64,000 bases of DNA from Pachyseris speciosa (taxonomy: Eukaryota > Cnidaria > Anthozoa > Scleractinia > Pachyseridae). Each line of letters opens with the position of its first letter. Positions within the stretch are counted from its first letter, which is position 1. Positions 31,138 to 43,162 of this stretch are shown piece after piece. The stretch covers positions 347,001 to 411,000 of the forward strand of contig JAEMWC010000614.1 of assembly GCA_016490735.1 (NCBI GenBank), given 5' to 3'. The notes under the pieces are model-generated. The model did not search any database. It saw only the letters and a program-made list of their open reading frames with translations, and had not been told where the DNA came from. The translations under genes were made by a program, and so were the position numbers.

Positions 31138-33654
31138 TCACATTAATATTATTTGAGAAGTATCTTTTTAAATGATGTACAGTACTTGTCAGGTGTAACC
31201 CAGCAGCCCAACCTTGGGGAAGGGTCAGGTAGACACGGTTGTCATCTCTCCTCCCTGGAAATCTTTGGCTCGACTTAGTGGAGGATTTCCTGCATATTAT
31301 TTCCCAGATTTTGTTGTAATACAGGACAACCCTAAAACGTGGAATCTTCAATCTGGAAATATCTGGAAACCAATATTGGAAATCTGACTCAAAAATAACC
31401 TTTGACAAGTATAATAGGAAACAAAAATATATCACTAGTGAATTTGCAGTTCTTTTCCATCAGGGTACATTTGACTCCAATTTTAAGGAAAAATAATACT
31501 CAAACTGTTGTTCCCTGTGTTATGGTACGCCTGTAGTTCATATCAAGCCCAAATTATGGGAGGCAGACAAGTGTATTTTTATAGTGCCAGTACACACAAC
31601 ACCATTTTCTTTCCATTTTAATGGTACATACAGTTGAGTGCCTCTAGATCTGATTGTCATGAGGATTGGACTAAATGTAATCCTCCAATTTAACACAAGA
31701 AAGAGCAACCAATTTGCCACATTTATTCAAAAACAAGGAACTGCAATTTGGTTTGGTAAACATTTTCCTGATTTCAGATTTGAGGGTTGGGCTATAATGC
31801 ATGTGATAGGGGATACAACTCAATCCCAGATTTCTTTCTATTTAGGCTTAATCAATGGCTATATACACATTGTTCATTTTATTCTTGGTTCAATTTTTAC
31901 CTACCCTTGTTTTACACTCATTATATATTCTTAGTGTATATTGTTATACACAAAAACAGAGAAAAAGAAATTGAAACAAGACAACTTATACATGTATAAC
32001 TGAACCACAACAGCACTGAGTACTCTGATTCTTCGCTGAACTTTAGTGACTTGGCAAGTAGTGTGCACCAGTCTGTCCTTGGTTCATTCAATTTGTGGTT
32101 CTTTTTCTGCTCCTTTGTGTATGAATTCATGCAGTACCTGTTTGAAGGAACTGGGGATGCCATGTGGCTGCACGGCTTCTAATGAAAAAAGAATGTAAAG
32201 TTTTTAATTTTCTGTTTGAAAAAATATCTTTTAATAAATTCAAGGAAGGAGTTGTTACATTGTTTGAAACTCATGTTTACCATTAAATGCACCATACATG
32301 CACAGCGTTATATGAACTGAAAACTTTTATTCTTTTTTGACATTTCAACCATGCTGGCTGAAACTTCCTCATTTTTCAATTCACACTTTCTTCCTTAAAC
32401 TGTCACCTTCAACAACCCACCCTGCAAGAAGGAAAGTAAAATTATTCAAATTGTACAAATGAACTGGTTTATTTGAAGTAATATTTGTGACACTCAACCT
32501 AAGAATTTGTTGGAGTTTTGTTACATGTAAGACTCACGCAGATGTAAATTAAGTCAGATCTTCCATGTGCTATAAATAAGACCCATAATAGAGTTTTGAG
32601 AGTATTTGCTCTGATTTAACAATATATTTTTGTGGTTACCTGCCAATCAGAGGAGTATTAACTGATTTCATAAAGGCCCCCTCTTCCAGGATTAAATAGG
32701 GTTAGGGTCAAGCTTTGTGGATGAGTTTTGTTGTGATGATTATTGTTTTATAGCTAAATGTGACGTTGAGAATACCAATAGAACACATGCAGAGTAATGG
32801 CTCACTAAGAAGATAATTAACTTTTCTGAAGTTGCTTTTGATAGAGACAATTGTTTACAAATACTGTAAAAGAGTCATTTAAGTTTGCAAAATTTTATTC
32901 TTATGAATGTTTGCAATGACAATATTTAAAATCATACATGTACATGAGCCTCATGTATGATATAAATTATTTATAAACAAAATTTTATGGTTTTCATACT
33001 TTGCTTAGTTCCTGGGTTTGTGTTTCTTGCTTCTTGACTTTCTTGGAAAGACTCTTTCTTGCTCATTTTAGATGCCACGCACCTCTCAGTAACCTCTTAT
33101 TTCATTGGTTCTTATTACCGTGCAGCTCCATTATTTCAGGGCTAGGGTCCATTGTTTCTGTTGTTTGTTTATTGTTTTCTCAGCCAATCCTGTGAGCTGT
33201 TCCGAGAGCTGTGTGCCGCCTCGTTCATTTTGCCCCAGACCCTTGTCCTATGTGGGGCCTGGAGTGAGGATCATCCAAGTAAGAAAAGCAGCCAAGGAAG
33301 CTCAATATAAACATAAATTTGTTACAGCTAGGTCAACAATTATAATAAATATTACTGTTATTGAACTCTTTCAATAACTCTCTTTAAACATAAAATTAAA
33401 AAATTATAATACAACATGTCATTATTTATATCACTTACACTGATACCACACTAACATTTTCACAATTGCCATTGTCCTACATTGGCTTAAAATTCTTTCA
33501 TAGTTTGGAAACCAATATAAAGTAGTTATTGCAACTTCACTTGACTATTTTAAAGCCAATCTGTTTAAACAATATTTCTTGAGTAGTTAATAAACTTTTC
33601 ACCTACAGTACCAATATGACTCCTTGATTAAGAAAACCTTCTGTGTTCACTTTT
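31138..33654. other. No recognised gene
   Basis: AT-rich sequence with scattered short frames. A minus-strand stretch near 31980-32180 (SNRYCMNSYTKEQKKNHK, EPRTDWCTLLAKSLKFSEES) looks mildly coding but has no family signature. Possibly intron of a gene whose exons lie elsewhere. Confidence 0.3.
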
Positions 33655-33840
33655 TGGGAAGCAGGGATGGCGCAGTGGTGAGAGTGCTCACCTTCCACCA
33701 ATGTGTCCCGGGTTCGATTCCTGGACTTGGCATCTCAAGTGGGCTGAGTTTGTTCGTTCTCTACTCTGTTTTAAGAAGTTTTTCCCAGGTACTCCGGTTT
33801 TCCCCTCTCCACAAGAACAACATTTGATTTGATTTGATTC
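33655..33840 (+). repeat. tRNA-derived SINE (GGCGCAGTGG family), copy 1
   Basis: The A-box-like GATGGCGCAGTGGTGAGAG and B box CGGGTTCGATTCC are followed by a body (TTCTCTACTCTG, AGTTTTTCCCAGGTACTCC) and a TTTGATTTGATTTGATT tail, a simple-repeat end typical of SINEs. Family members are at 39251 and 60124. Confidence 0.75.
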
Positions 33841-34283
33841 TACTTTATTCAGAGTTGATTTGATTTAGTGTCCCCAATTAGTAGAGCATCTGTGCTCGGC
33901 TAGAAAGATTTGAGACTTGAACTGTAGACTGTTAGCCTGCTGGTTTCTTTTAGATTTCCTCTCTATTGAAGTTTTTTTCTCTCTCTCATGTCCTTGTGCT
34001 TTATTTTTTTCACTTCTTCTGGGTGTAAAAGCTTCTTGAATGAATAAGCTTCTTGAATGTTAACCTGTAATTGCTTGTTTGTTGTTTTATTGTTTTCTTA
34101 GAGTAGCACATAGCTTATACAGTATCTATTTTGTAATTTATTACTCTAGGTATTTAGTTCTTGCTTGTTTTGTAATGAATTCATTTTTATATACATTTTT
34201 TGTCACAAATAAATTCTATTAACAAGTAATAAATTTTCTTGATCAGTGTCACCATGGTTTTTAATGGTTTGCCTCTTTGCTTA

Positions 34284-34699
34284 AGCCGGTTACAGATGAA
34301 CAAGTTTTCCTTGACAAGTGTCATTGACAATTTTTATTTGCTCATGTTTATGAACGACAAGTTTTCTTTGGCAAGTTTTGCCTTCACAAGTTTTATTTGC
34401 TTGTGTGAACGAATGAACAAATTTTCTTTGACAAATATTCACTCTAGCCAGCAATTCAATTAGACAGCGGAAGGCAATTTTTTTGACAAGTTTTCCTTGT
34501 TGACCCGTACAGACGAGCAAGTTCTGCGATGTGCCAAGTTTTTCCTTGACAAGTCCACTTGTTCAAAAACTAGCATGCTAGTTTTTGAACAAGTGCACTT
34601 GTCAAGGAAAAACTTGACAAGTTTTTCTTTACACACCAGCAAATAAAATTTTGTTAAGTCAAAACTTTTCAAGGAAAACTTGCTCGTCTGTAACCGGCT
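34284..34699. mobile_element. Foldback MITE with TTA target duplication
   Basis: Begins AGCCGGTTACAGATG and ends CGTCTGTAACCGGCT, flanked by TTA on both sides (34281-34283, 34700-34702). The interior is an array of ACAAGTTTTCCTTG-like motifs in both orientations, with a nearly perfect 46-bp-arm palindrome centred at 34575 (TAGCATGCTA). A 3-bp TTA target fits PIF/Harbinger-type MITEs. No coding capacity; the small frames inside are motif artefacts. Confidence 0.8.
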
Positions 34700-34702
34700 T
34701 TA

Positions 34703-35774
34703 GAAAGGGACTGCAACCAGTTCTGTTTGGTTCACCTGCAACTGGTTTCCACAAATGGTTCTTCATCTAATTAACTAATTCAGTAGTAATTTAATTGTAG
34801 ATACTAACCGTCAAAATACAGTTGCAATATGCCATAAAGAAAAAAAAGTTAAAGCTAAATTATAGCACTGTTGTAATGCAGATACATGTAATGTACATGC
34901 AACCAAAAGGAAAGATTAAGGTGGCATATACCCAAGATGAAGTTTTATCTCCAAAATCAAACTCATTCTGGAGAAACTACCACCATGCAACTCATTGCCA
35001 CGAATGATGACAGACACGGTGATGTTTGAGTCTCTTGTTGCCATTGAAACGAACAAGCTTTTGTAAGATCTCTTTAAGTGTTTCCACAGTAAACATATAT
35101 GAGCAAAAACACGAGGTAAGAAACAATTTTTTACCGAGTGTTTGCATTTGTCTAGGTAGTGAACTGACTCTTGTTATTTGCAGAGAGAAAATTCTTTGAA
35201 GTGAATGATTTTTGCCTTTACCTACCATCAATCTTTCAAATGTTATGAAAGAACAACTCAACAAATTGGCTTTATTCTTGTTCAAATTTGACCCCTAAAA
35301 AGCTGGTAAAAGTCAAAAGTAATTTTGCCATCTACTAATTCTATGCCAGTTTCAAATTTCAAACCTGCATAGGGTCAAGAAAAAAATTGCTGTGGTCAGA
35401 ATTTACCATCCTTCCAGCAATATCAGTGCAGAAGTGTTTGTTACACATGAGACAAGGGAACAAACAAACAGGCATGACAATTATTATTCTGCACTTCTCC
35501 AGCAAAGTAATAGCATAGAGATGGGATGAAAACAACATATCAGCTCCAAAACAGTGAAAATCTTACCTCGCAAACGAGCATTCTGGACAAATCTTTTTTT
35601 TCAACTGAATCCTTTATTCAGAGAGTAAACATTAAAAACAGCTCTTCTGCTTCTAAATTAAAGAGGAAGTTTGGAAAAAAAAAGGCAAACAAGAGCTCTA
35701 TCAGCTCCCTTTTTATCAGCAACCTCGACCAAGCAGCAACACAGCATGAATCTGACCCTACTGCATCCTGATAA
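34703..35774. other. Mostly unrecognised; one lysine/serine-rich open frame
   Basis: The frame 35526-35771 (MKTTYQLQNSENLTSQTSIL, KLKRKFGKKKANKSSIS) is basic and ends at TGA just left of the duplicated block. It could be a terminal exon, but no motif or clear acceptor supports it. Confidence 0.2.
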
Positions 35775-36740
35775 CTGATAGCATATCAACGGTCGATATG
35801 CTGTTTAAAGAGGCGTAAAAGCTACTTTCTCTTCTCGCGCGAGCCGCCATTTTGAGATAAAGGAGAAAAATGCCTCGCTTCACGGCTCAGTAAGCGAACC
35901 AATCATAGTTCGGGATTGATCCATGATCTCTGTTTCCGGATGGGTTATCAGAATCTGGGAAATTTTCGAAAATTTTAGAGTCGGCTAAAATCTCATGCAT
36001 TTGTAAACTGTAGCTAATTTCGTTGACCTGGCTGCGTTTCCAAATAAAATGCTCTCGTTCCAAAAGAGAGACACAAAATTAAAACCTTGTTTAAAGGTTT
36101 CTCCTCTGACCACAATTACATAATTTTTTTTAGCTAAATGAATAGACTCGAACAGAATTTGTAGTCTTAACCCTGTAAAGCTGTCAAGAAATCAAGATAA
36201 CTTTTATGAAATCGTTGTCGTTAGCTATACAGCTTACCTCTGAGATTCTGTTTCCACTTGAACGGGTTCCATAACGCAGCTTCCAAATAACATATATTCG
36301 TTCGATCTGTGGCGTTCTATAGCACGAGGGAGAGAATTATCTATAGAAAATCGGCATCTGTTTGGCAAACGTAGGTCTCACATAGCATTGTCAAACATAC
36401 CGTCGGAACTGAAAAAGTATGATTTTGCAGAAAAAAATCAACTCTTTACCCTTGCGGACGGAAATCGTATTTCTGAATGTTCTCCTCTGTGGCGCTTCTA
36501 ACGCCCCACAATCTATCGCCGACAGTAGAGACTACTCACAGTCTAGATTATTTCCAAATCAATCAATAAAGTTTGGGCTAAAATTGTTGTTTAATGAGGA
36601 TCAAACCCTGGGTGGGAGGGAGGGTTACAAGATTACAACGTGCTATCGAGCTATGCGAGCGATAGAGACCACGAGCGGTCGAAATCTGAGACACCGGCTC
36701 AAATTTGACGGTTTTGCAATCGATCGGGCAAATAATTAAC

Positions 36741-37023
36741 TAAGCTGAAGCCACTCTAAAGGCACTAAAACCCAAAGGGGGAGCGGGCATTACCCCTTAA
36801 ATCTACATGTACCAAAGCAAAGATTGAGCCCAAGCATTAGCAGCCATGGACAGCTTTTTCGGCCTTATTAGGCCTCATCAGCATGGCATTGCTAATGTGG
36901 CCTTAGTGCCTTTAGAGTGGCTTCAGCTTACTTGATCACATTAATTTGTGAAGTATCCTTGTCACTCCAGCCACATCCCACAAGCTTTACGTTTTCATTG
37001 CTTGTTTTATATATATGTGGGTA
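36741..37023 (-). mobile_element. Retrozyme-like repeat, copy 2
   Basis: Starts AAGCTGAAGCCACTCTAAAGG and shares the AGCATTAGCAGCCATGG and ACCAAAGCAAAGATTGAGCC blocks with the element at 30721. The second half is inverted, ending in the complement of the AAGCTTGTGGGATGTGGCT block. It carries a slightly damaged hammerhead and lies at the edge between two blocks of segmental copy A. Confidence 0.6.
36844..36886 (-). ncRNA. Hammerhead ribozyme (retrozyme copy 2), stem III damaged
   Basis: Minus strand: CCATG, CTGATGA, GGCC-TAATAA-GGCC, GAAA, AAGCTGTC, CATGG. Core, stem I and stem II are intact; the A-for-C change in stem III breaks the ACAGCTGT palindrome seen at 30869-30911. Confidence 0.7.
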
Positions 37024-37161
37024 CTTGAGTAATGGATGAACACCAAACAGTCCCCCTCAACCAGACATGCACCCGCGTTGTAGTGGACTTTCTGAGTGTT
37101 TGTGTTTGCCTTATTTTCCCTTTATAATTTTTCATCAAATCACTTCTTATTTCATTAATAT

Positions 37162-38022
37162 TCAGGTATATTGCCCCTTTAAAGTGGTGAAGGAGGAGGA
37201 CTGACTGCGTTGAGGTGGTTTAAGATGTACTGGTTCGACGTCTTGCGAGAAAGGAAACATGCGTAACATGCCACGGTGTGAGGTGCGGTGGGCAAAGGAA
37301 TGAAGTAATAGGTGCTTGAAAAATGCAAGAACGACGTCCAGTGGGAATGCAAATTGCGCAGCGTGGGAATGTTTGTGTAAATGGAACACGCGCATCCCAT
37401 GGAAATTTTCATTTGGGTGTTTGATACCTACCATTTACTGCAACGGTCCACCAACCGGTTTTCCCATGTAAATGGTAAACAACCCAAAATTCCCAAACGG
37501 AATTTCCAAACGGACTTGTGCGTTCGATTTGCTCATTTCTACCAGTTCCAGGCCTTTCGGCTTGGATCGCTCTGCAAACCCGACCGTTGGGAATGTTTGT
37601 GTAAATGGAACACGCGCATCCCATGGAAATTTTCATTTGGGTGTTTGATGCCTACCATTTACTGCAACGGTCGCCCAACCGGTTTTCCCACGTAAATGGT
37701 AAACAACCTCTCTCAACTGAGGGACCCGAGGCTGGTTGATGTCTATAAAAGAGAGAATAACTGCAGTCAGAAGACTATTTCCACAAAGTCAAAACGTTGC
37801 GCAGGACAGGCGACTTGATCTTGAGAGGTGGGAGTGTGAGCAGTCAACTGCTGGAATTGGGCCTCGTGAAAGGGAGACAGGTGCCAGCGGCTGAGGTAGT
37901 CTGCCAGGGAGTTGTCGTGTCCCGAAATATCAAAGGCGGTCATCTCGAAATCGTAGAACGCGGACAAAAACCAGATCACGCGCAAGCAAGAGGTGGAGTC
38001 TGTTTCTATGTGCGATCGGTAA
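37162..38022 (-). pseudogene. DIRS-like retroelement relic (RNase H end and recombinase start), copy A
   Basis: Minus strand, in element order: RSHIETDSTSCLRVIWFLSA, FYDFEMTAFDISGHDNSLAD, YLSRWHLSPFHEAQFQQLTA (the H-I-PG-N-AD-LSRW end of a DIRS/Ngaro-type RNase H), then, after a foreign insertion (37364-37707), VACYACFLSRKTSNQYILNH, the N-terminal SAM-like region of a tyrosine recombinase. The catalytic recombinase domain is missing here but present in copy B. Frames are broken. Confidence 0.6.
37364..37707. repeat. Insertion with 120-bp direct repeats
   Basis: A 120-bp sequence beginning TGGGAATGTTTGTGTAAATG and ending in AAATGGTAAACAAC occurs at 37364-37483 and 37588-37707 in the same orientation, separated by 104 bp. 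Copy B lacks this at the corresponding place (near 58635). Each repeat contains inverted CCATTTAC/GTAAATGG and AACCGGTT motifs. Confidence 0.8.
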
Positions 38023-39080
38023 CCTAAACTACAAAATTCGTGAAGACTTAAGTACTGAAAATCTTGAATGGATAACTTTAGAAATCACCAGGCCTCGGTC
38101 AAGACCATGTCTAGTTAGTACCTGGTATAGACCTTTCGATTCCCCTGTGAGTCTTGTCTTTTTAACGAATTTGAGGAGCTAGTTAACAAAAATTGACGCG
38201 GGAAACTGGGAATTTTCCTTTTAGGGGATATTAACGTGGATCTTATGCCGGATACGACATCAGTTAACGCCGTTAAACTTTAACATATATTTGATATTTA
38301 TAGATTGGACCAGCTAATCACAGAGCCGACAAGTTACCCTAAGTTCCCGCTCTTTAATTGACCTTTGTATTACGAATACACCCACAAAAGTTGCAAAGCT
38401 TGGTGTTGTCCATCTTGCAATTAGCGATCACGCACTAATTTATATGACATATAAGGTCCAGCATGAGCGCGCGGGCACAATAATAATCAAAACCCGCCAA
38501 ATGAAAAATGTCTATAAAGCTAGCTTCCTAAGGGACCTACAACAAAGGGCATGGTCAGATGTTGAAACCGTAAACGATCCAAATGATATGCGGTCAATGT
38601 GAAAAGATATGCTGATGCAAGCTATGAGATAAACATGCATCACTAAAAACTAAACGGGCTGCCAACAAAAAGTCTTCATTGATTATTGATCAATTGCACC
38701 ATGAAGAGATTTCTTAAAAAAGAAAGCAGTTTCGTGCGGCTCCCCTTTGGCTTGGGATCAATGTAAACGTGCCAAGAACCATACAAACAGCAAAATCAAG
38801 AATGCCAAAGGTAAATATTTCACTGACAATCTTGAGTCCAGCAAATCAAATACCTGGCAATTAATTAATTAATGAATTGTCCTCGCGATATCCAAGTAAA
38901 GTAAGGAATATTGCGGAAATTAAGGTTAGGGAGCAAACTATACCTCAACCTTCTGAGATAGCCAATAAACTAAATCTGCATTTCTCAAGCGTTGGTGGGA
39001 AACTAGCTTCAGAAATACCGTCATTTAATGTTGAGCTAAAGTCCCACCCTCGCAAACTGTTGACCAAGCTGCGGGCCTAG
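38022..39080 (+). pseudogene. LINE (CR1/Jockey-like) ORF2 relic, copy A
   Basis: Broken frames spell the endonuclease C-terminus to early RT region: NYKIREDLSTENLEWITLEI, FLLGDINVDL-like, LITEPTSYPKFPL-like, ISDHALIYMTYKVQ, KTRQMKNVYKASFLRDLQQR and, at 38877-39080, NIAEIKVREQTIPQPSEIAN and LNLHFSSVGGKLASEIPS. The pattern (DHxLIY, R..K....F...L) is that of LINE ORF2. Multiple stops and gaps. The same relic is in copy B (58970-59975). Confidence 0.65.
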
Positions 39081-39250
39081 ATAACATTCCAACTAGACTT
39101 CTTGATAGTCGCACCATCGCTCACTCAAATATTTGAATTAACATATGACCTTCCTATATGCACATTAATTTAGAGTCGTTACTTTGTTTTGGCGATATCG
39201 TTGTATATGGAAACAAATCAGCAGAATTATCCACGTAAATGATAAACACT

Positions 39251-39521
39251 GGGGAGCAGGGATAGCGCAGTGGTGAAAGCACTCGCCTTCCGGACTCGAC
39301 GGCTTGAGTTTGTTGTTGGTTCTCTTCTCTACTCCGAGAGGTTTTTCTCCGGGTACTCCTCTTTTCCCCTCTCCTCAAAACTGACCAACACTTCTAAATT
39401 CCAATTCGGTCCGGAATGCTCGGGCGTTTATTACATGAGCCCCCGGCTCAGGGGATTGGGCAACCATGCCCTCCCCACGTTACCGACCTTAAATAAACTT
39501 GATTTGATTTGATTTGATTTG
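39251..39521 (+). repeat. tRNA-derived SINE, copy 2
   Basis: GGGGAGCAGGGATAGCGCAG head (the B-box region is largely deleted), a body with CTCGGGCGTTTATTACATGA and a GATTTGATTTGATTTG tail. Its paralogue in copy B is at 60124-60400 and retains the B box. Confidence 0.75.
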
Positions 39522-40931
39522 TTTTACGTCCTTACGCCGATGAAGTTAAAGTTTAAAAGATCATGATTCTAAATGTGACCAAAGAAACAGGCTTCCTTCT
39601 AAGGTCCTTATTATTTAACAAAGTGAAGGGAGAGGTGTACTTAATCTAGAGGAGGGTTTTTCATCGAGGGAGTAAGCGCCTATTCGGGGTAGGTTCCATG
39701 AGCTTCTTAGATCGTGGGCGGTTATTCGAGGAAGTACGTACGGGATTTAACCCGAGGATAGAAAAGACAGACCCGTGATCGACACCTCACAGTTACCAAA
39801 TCCCTTCTATCCTTGCAGCCTTTTATAATATATATAGAGAGAGAGGCTCTTAATCATGGCCTGTTTAATTACCTTTTTTTTTTCCCATGGAAGGACAAAC
39901 TATGACGGAGCAGATTAATTTTCCAGAAGTGACAGAGTCGCAATGAAACTAATTTTAAGGCTTGTATTTCTTGTATGAAAAGATTCTATTTCGAGCACCA
40001 CAGATTCAAACTTGGATGGTGTTAGCCTAGGCAATTGTTTTAGGATAGTTTTAGGGGTCTTTGCATTCTTACTCTATCGCCTAATCTCGACCAGTCACCT
40101 TTGTGAAAAAAAGATTGTACGTGCAATCTTTCAGGAGAGTTAGTTCCAGATTGTCGAAACTCGGATGCGATGACGGTGCTCTTTCGGTATCTACCAACTT
40201 TGTTTTCGAATGCACAGAAAAGCATTCCGTCCATTCAGCGCCTTGTTTTAAAATGATACGCAAAGATTGCTCTTTTAGGAAAGTTTGGCGGGGAAATTGT
40301 TTGCAGACCGCTGGCCAAAGGCCTTATACGTTAGGTCAAAACCACTCTGTGCACTAGTCTTAGGCCACCTCCGCCAAAAGCATTCCTTGTTCGTTTGTGA
40401 AGACCTCATTCCACGTATATTCTCTTATTTCTAAAGGTATTAGAAGAACGCGTTCTGAGATCAAGAAGTGCTGGGGAAAATTTTACATGCCAACCGCTAC
40501 CATTTATCATGCGAACAAACCTGTCATGTGACTTTCGTTTGTTTGTGGCCACGATCTTTGCGATAATCGAAAAGAGCAACGCAAAAGACTAACTCTGGAG
40601 AGTTATGTTCACTCCTTGTCACCTTACATTTGAGAATTCGCCGCTTTTCGGAACCAAGTTATTATGTTAAAAAACGATTTTGCACAGGTGATATTAAAAA
40701 CGAACGACCTTTCGATGACTTCATGTCATCATTATCATGCCATCATTATCAAAGTGCGTGGTAGAATTGATTAAGTATTAACAGGAAAAAAAACTAGCGC
40801 GTCAATCCTGCGGTACTTTGAGCTTGATAATGATGACCTGGAGTCATCGAAAGTTGGTTAGTTTTTAATGTCGCTAACTGATTGTTTCTTCTTAAAAAGC
40901 GATTGGAAGGGAAACCGTCTACACCTTTTAA
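39522..40931. other. Non-coding part of segmental copy A
   Basis: Collinear with about 60400-61800 with small indels. Frames on both strands are short and not conserved between copies. Nothing recognised. Confidence 0.4.
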
Positions 40932-41961
40932 CTCTTTTCCAACAGGTCTACCAAATATGGTGCTTTTTTGCATCCTGCCTTGAAAACCCACAACTTCCTC
41001 AAATCCCGGACTATGTTTGAAATGAACCATTATTATTGCCAAATAATCAGTTGTTTAGACTTAACCACCCTCTAAATTGGCCAAATCTCCTAATTTCCAA
41101 TGAATATGACCTTTTATTCTGTTGTAAAACCAAACACGCCCCAGGACAACACCGTAAAATACGTAACTTTGTCTTGAAAATGTTAGGACAAAAATTCCTC
41201 TGAAAGCTAACAGTCTACATTGCCAGCAAACTTCGACTCCACGTTCTACCATCTGTTCCAAACTTTCCTGCTCACTTCTTTAGCACGGCGTGGATAAGGC
41301 GTTTGATTTCGGTTGCTCCCACGGGTCTGTCATTTTCGCGTTGGTGACCCAAAGGAATTATGGGAAACTCTTGTTTACCGAGCGAGTGAAAGTCCGCCAA
41401 TTTCAATTACAGAAATGTTTTTGAACTGTGTTGAGCCACCCGGTCCTGCTGACGAGATATTGCCCCAACGGCGTTATTTACAAGTCACAACTCGAAGAAA
41501 TTGCCATGCCAGGTCCCGGTATCCACGCACAAAACGACTGAAGACGCAACTTCACTCCATGAATTGCCAACACTCGCCCGAACACTTTTGAGCGGTACAC
41601 TTCGTGTGAAATTGCTTCTCACCTCTGTTTTGTTTTGTTTTGTTTTGTTTTTTTGTCGTTTTTTTTTTTTTTCAAAGGATTGCCTCTACCCATCAACCCG
41701 GCTTTATAATGCCAGGCAAGGGGCTTCTGAGGTGGAAAATGGCTTGAAAAACACACTTATAGATCAAATAAGCAACGAATTGTAGCTGCAGTGTTTGTTT
41801 AGAAATAAACGACAGCTAGCGTGACAAGCGTGACAACAGAGATAGAGCCTTCGGTGTTGTGGACCAGCAATATCGCAGTGGTAACCCCAGCCAGGTCGAT
41901 ATGACCTCCTACTCTCCGAAAATTGCAAAAAAGGCGACCAAATCGACCAGTAGGGAAAGAG
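40932..41961. mobile_element. TTAA-flanked element absent from copy B (1030 bp)
   Basis: TTAA at 40928-40931 and 41962-41965. Left end CTCTTTTCCAACAGGTCTAC and right end complement CTCTTTCCCTACTGGTCGA form an imperfect TIR. Copy B continues from CCGTCTACAC straight into ATACTCCTG near 61815 without it. The interior has one 92-codon frame at 41313 without recognisable motif, a poly-T run (41652-41672) and no transposase. Target and size fit a piggyBac-like non-autonomous element. Confidence 0.6.
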
Positions 41962-43162
41962 TTAAGGTGTAGACGGTTTTCCTAAAAATACTCCTGATGT
42001 CGTGTAATAAGGTGCGTTTTCAACTAACTTGTCAAAACGCCATTGACAAACTAAACATCCCAAAGTAAAATCAATCAAGAAAATCCCGTTTGTAGGAAAC
42101 GAAGCTTTCAATATCTCTATTTAACACCTGGCCAGACTCTCAGACGGTCCAGCCTCGGGACGAGAGATAATACGTACCTGCGAGTGAACTGAACCGTCTG
42201 AGAATGAGGCTATTTAAAAGGGGACTTAGCGTGAATTGGAGTGAAATTTTAAGGAGGGTAAAGAAGGGATTGAAGTGGGGAAAAATGTTTTGAAACACCA
42301 CCAGACAGTTCACACCCCACAAGGGCACTGCAGCGTGCTGGGAAACTGTTTGGTGTCCGTCCACTAATTTCTAGCTTCAACTTCAAATTTTAAACTTTCA
42401 TTAAATCTTCACAATTTTGCTCTTTCCCTAAATTTAACTCATCTTTTGAGAAAAATTATCTCTTCCCAAATATACCTAAAAGTCACCAAATAATTCACAA
42501 AATATCCCACAACATAGCTTCATGGGATGAGCTTAGGAATTTTTAATTACTTGAAACGCAAACGAGATATCAACATTAAATCCATGTTAAGCGGCTAAAA
42601 AACAATGTTTAGGTTAAATCCCGCCTTAACACCAGGCAAGATAAAAAATACCACATAAGTATTTAAAGTTCAGTTAGTTTCGCTACACACTTCAAAAAAG
42701 AAACTGTCTAGCGATAAAAATCCAGTATTAGCAAAAGCTATGTGCTAACCAAGGCTTGCTAATCGGAATACTTCTAGATCTGATATTGGTCAGAACAGGA
42801 GCCCATTACGTCATGGGCTCCTAGTCAGAAGTAAAAAAATTAGTTTTGCTGCTACCAACTCTCACACTGTTGAAGGGGTTATTCCCGAAACGTCGGACTG
42901 TAAATATACAGTTTCTTGGCACTCGAAAAACAAACAAACAAACAACAACAACAAAACTATCACTGCACCATACTTCTCGATATGCTTGCATATTAATAGG
43001 GACTGAATTAATCTTATAATCTTGCATTTTCTAAATAGTGTCTCAACATAACTCTTCTAAAAACGTAATATGCATAGCTATTGTTTCTACCTTTAAAAGT
43101 CTCGTATCAAAACACGCAGCGTCATTACGCGATGCTAAAGGGTGATAAAGGCACGACATAGT

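Noticed and set aside
37179..37695. Overlapping frames on both strands around 37.4 kb
   Set aside because: They follow the 120-bp direct repeats, with shadows on the opposite strand; only the DIRS recombinase block on the minus strand is meaningful.
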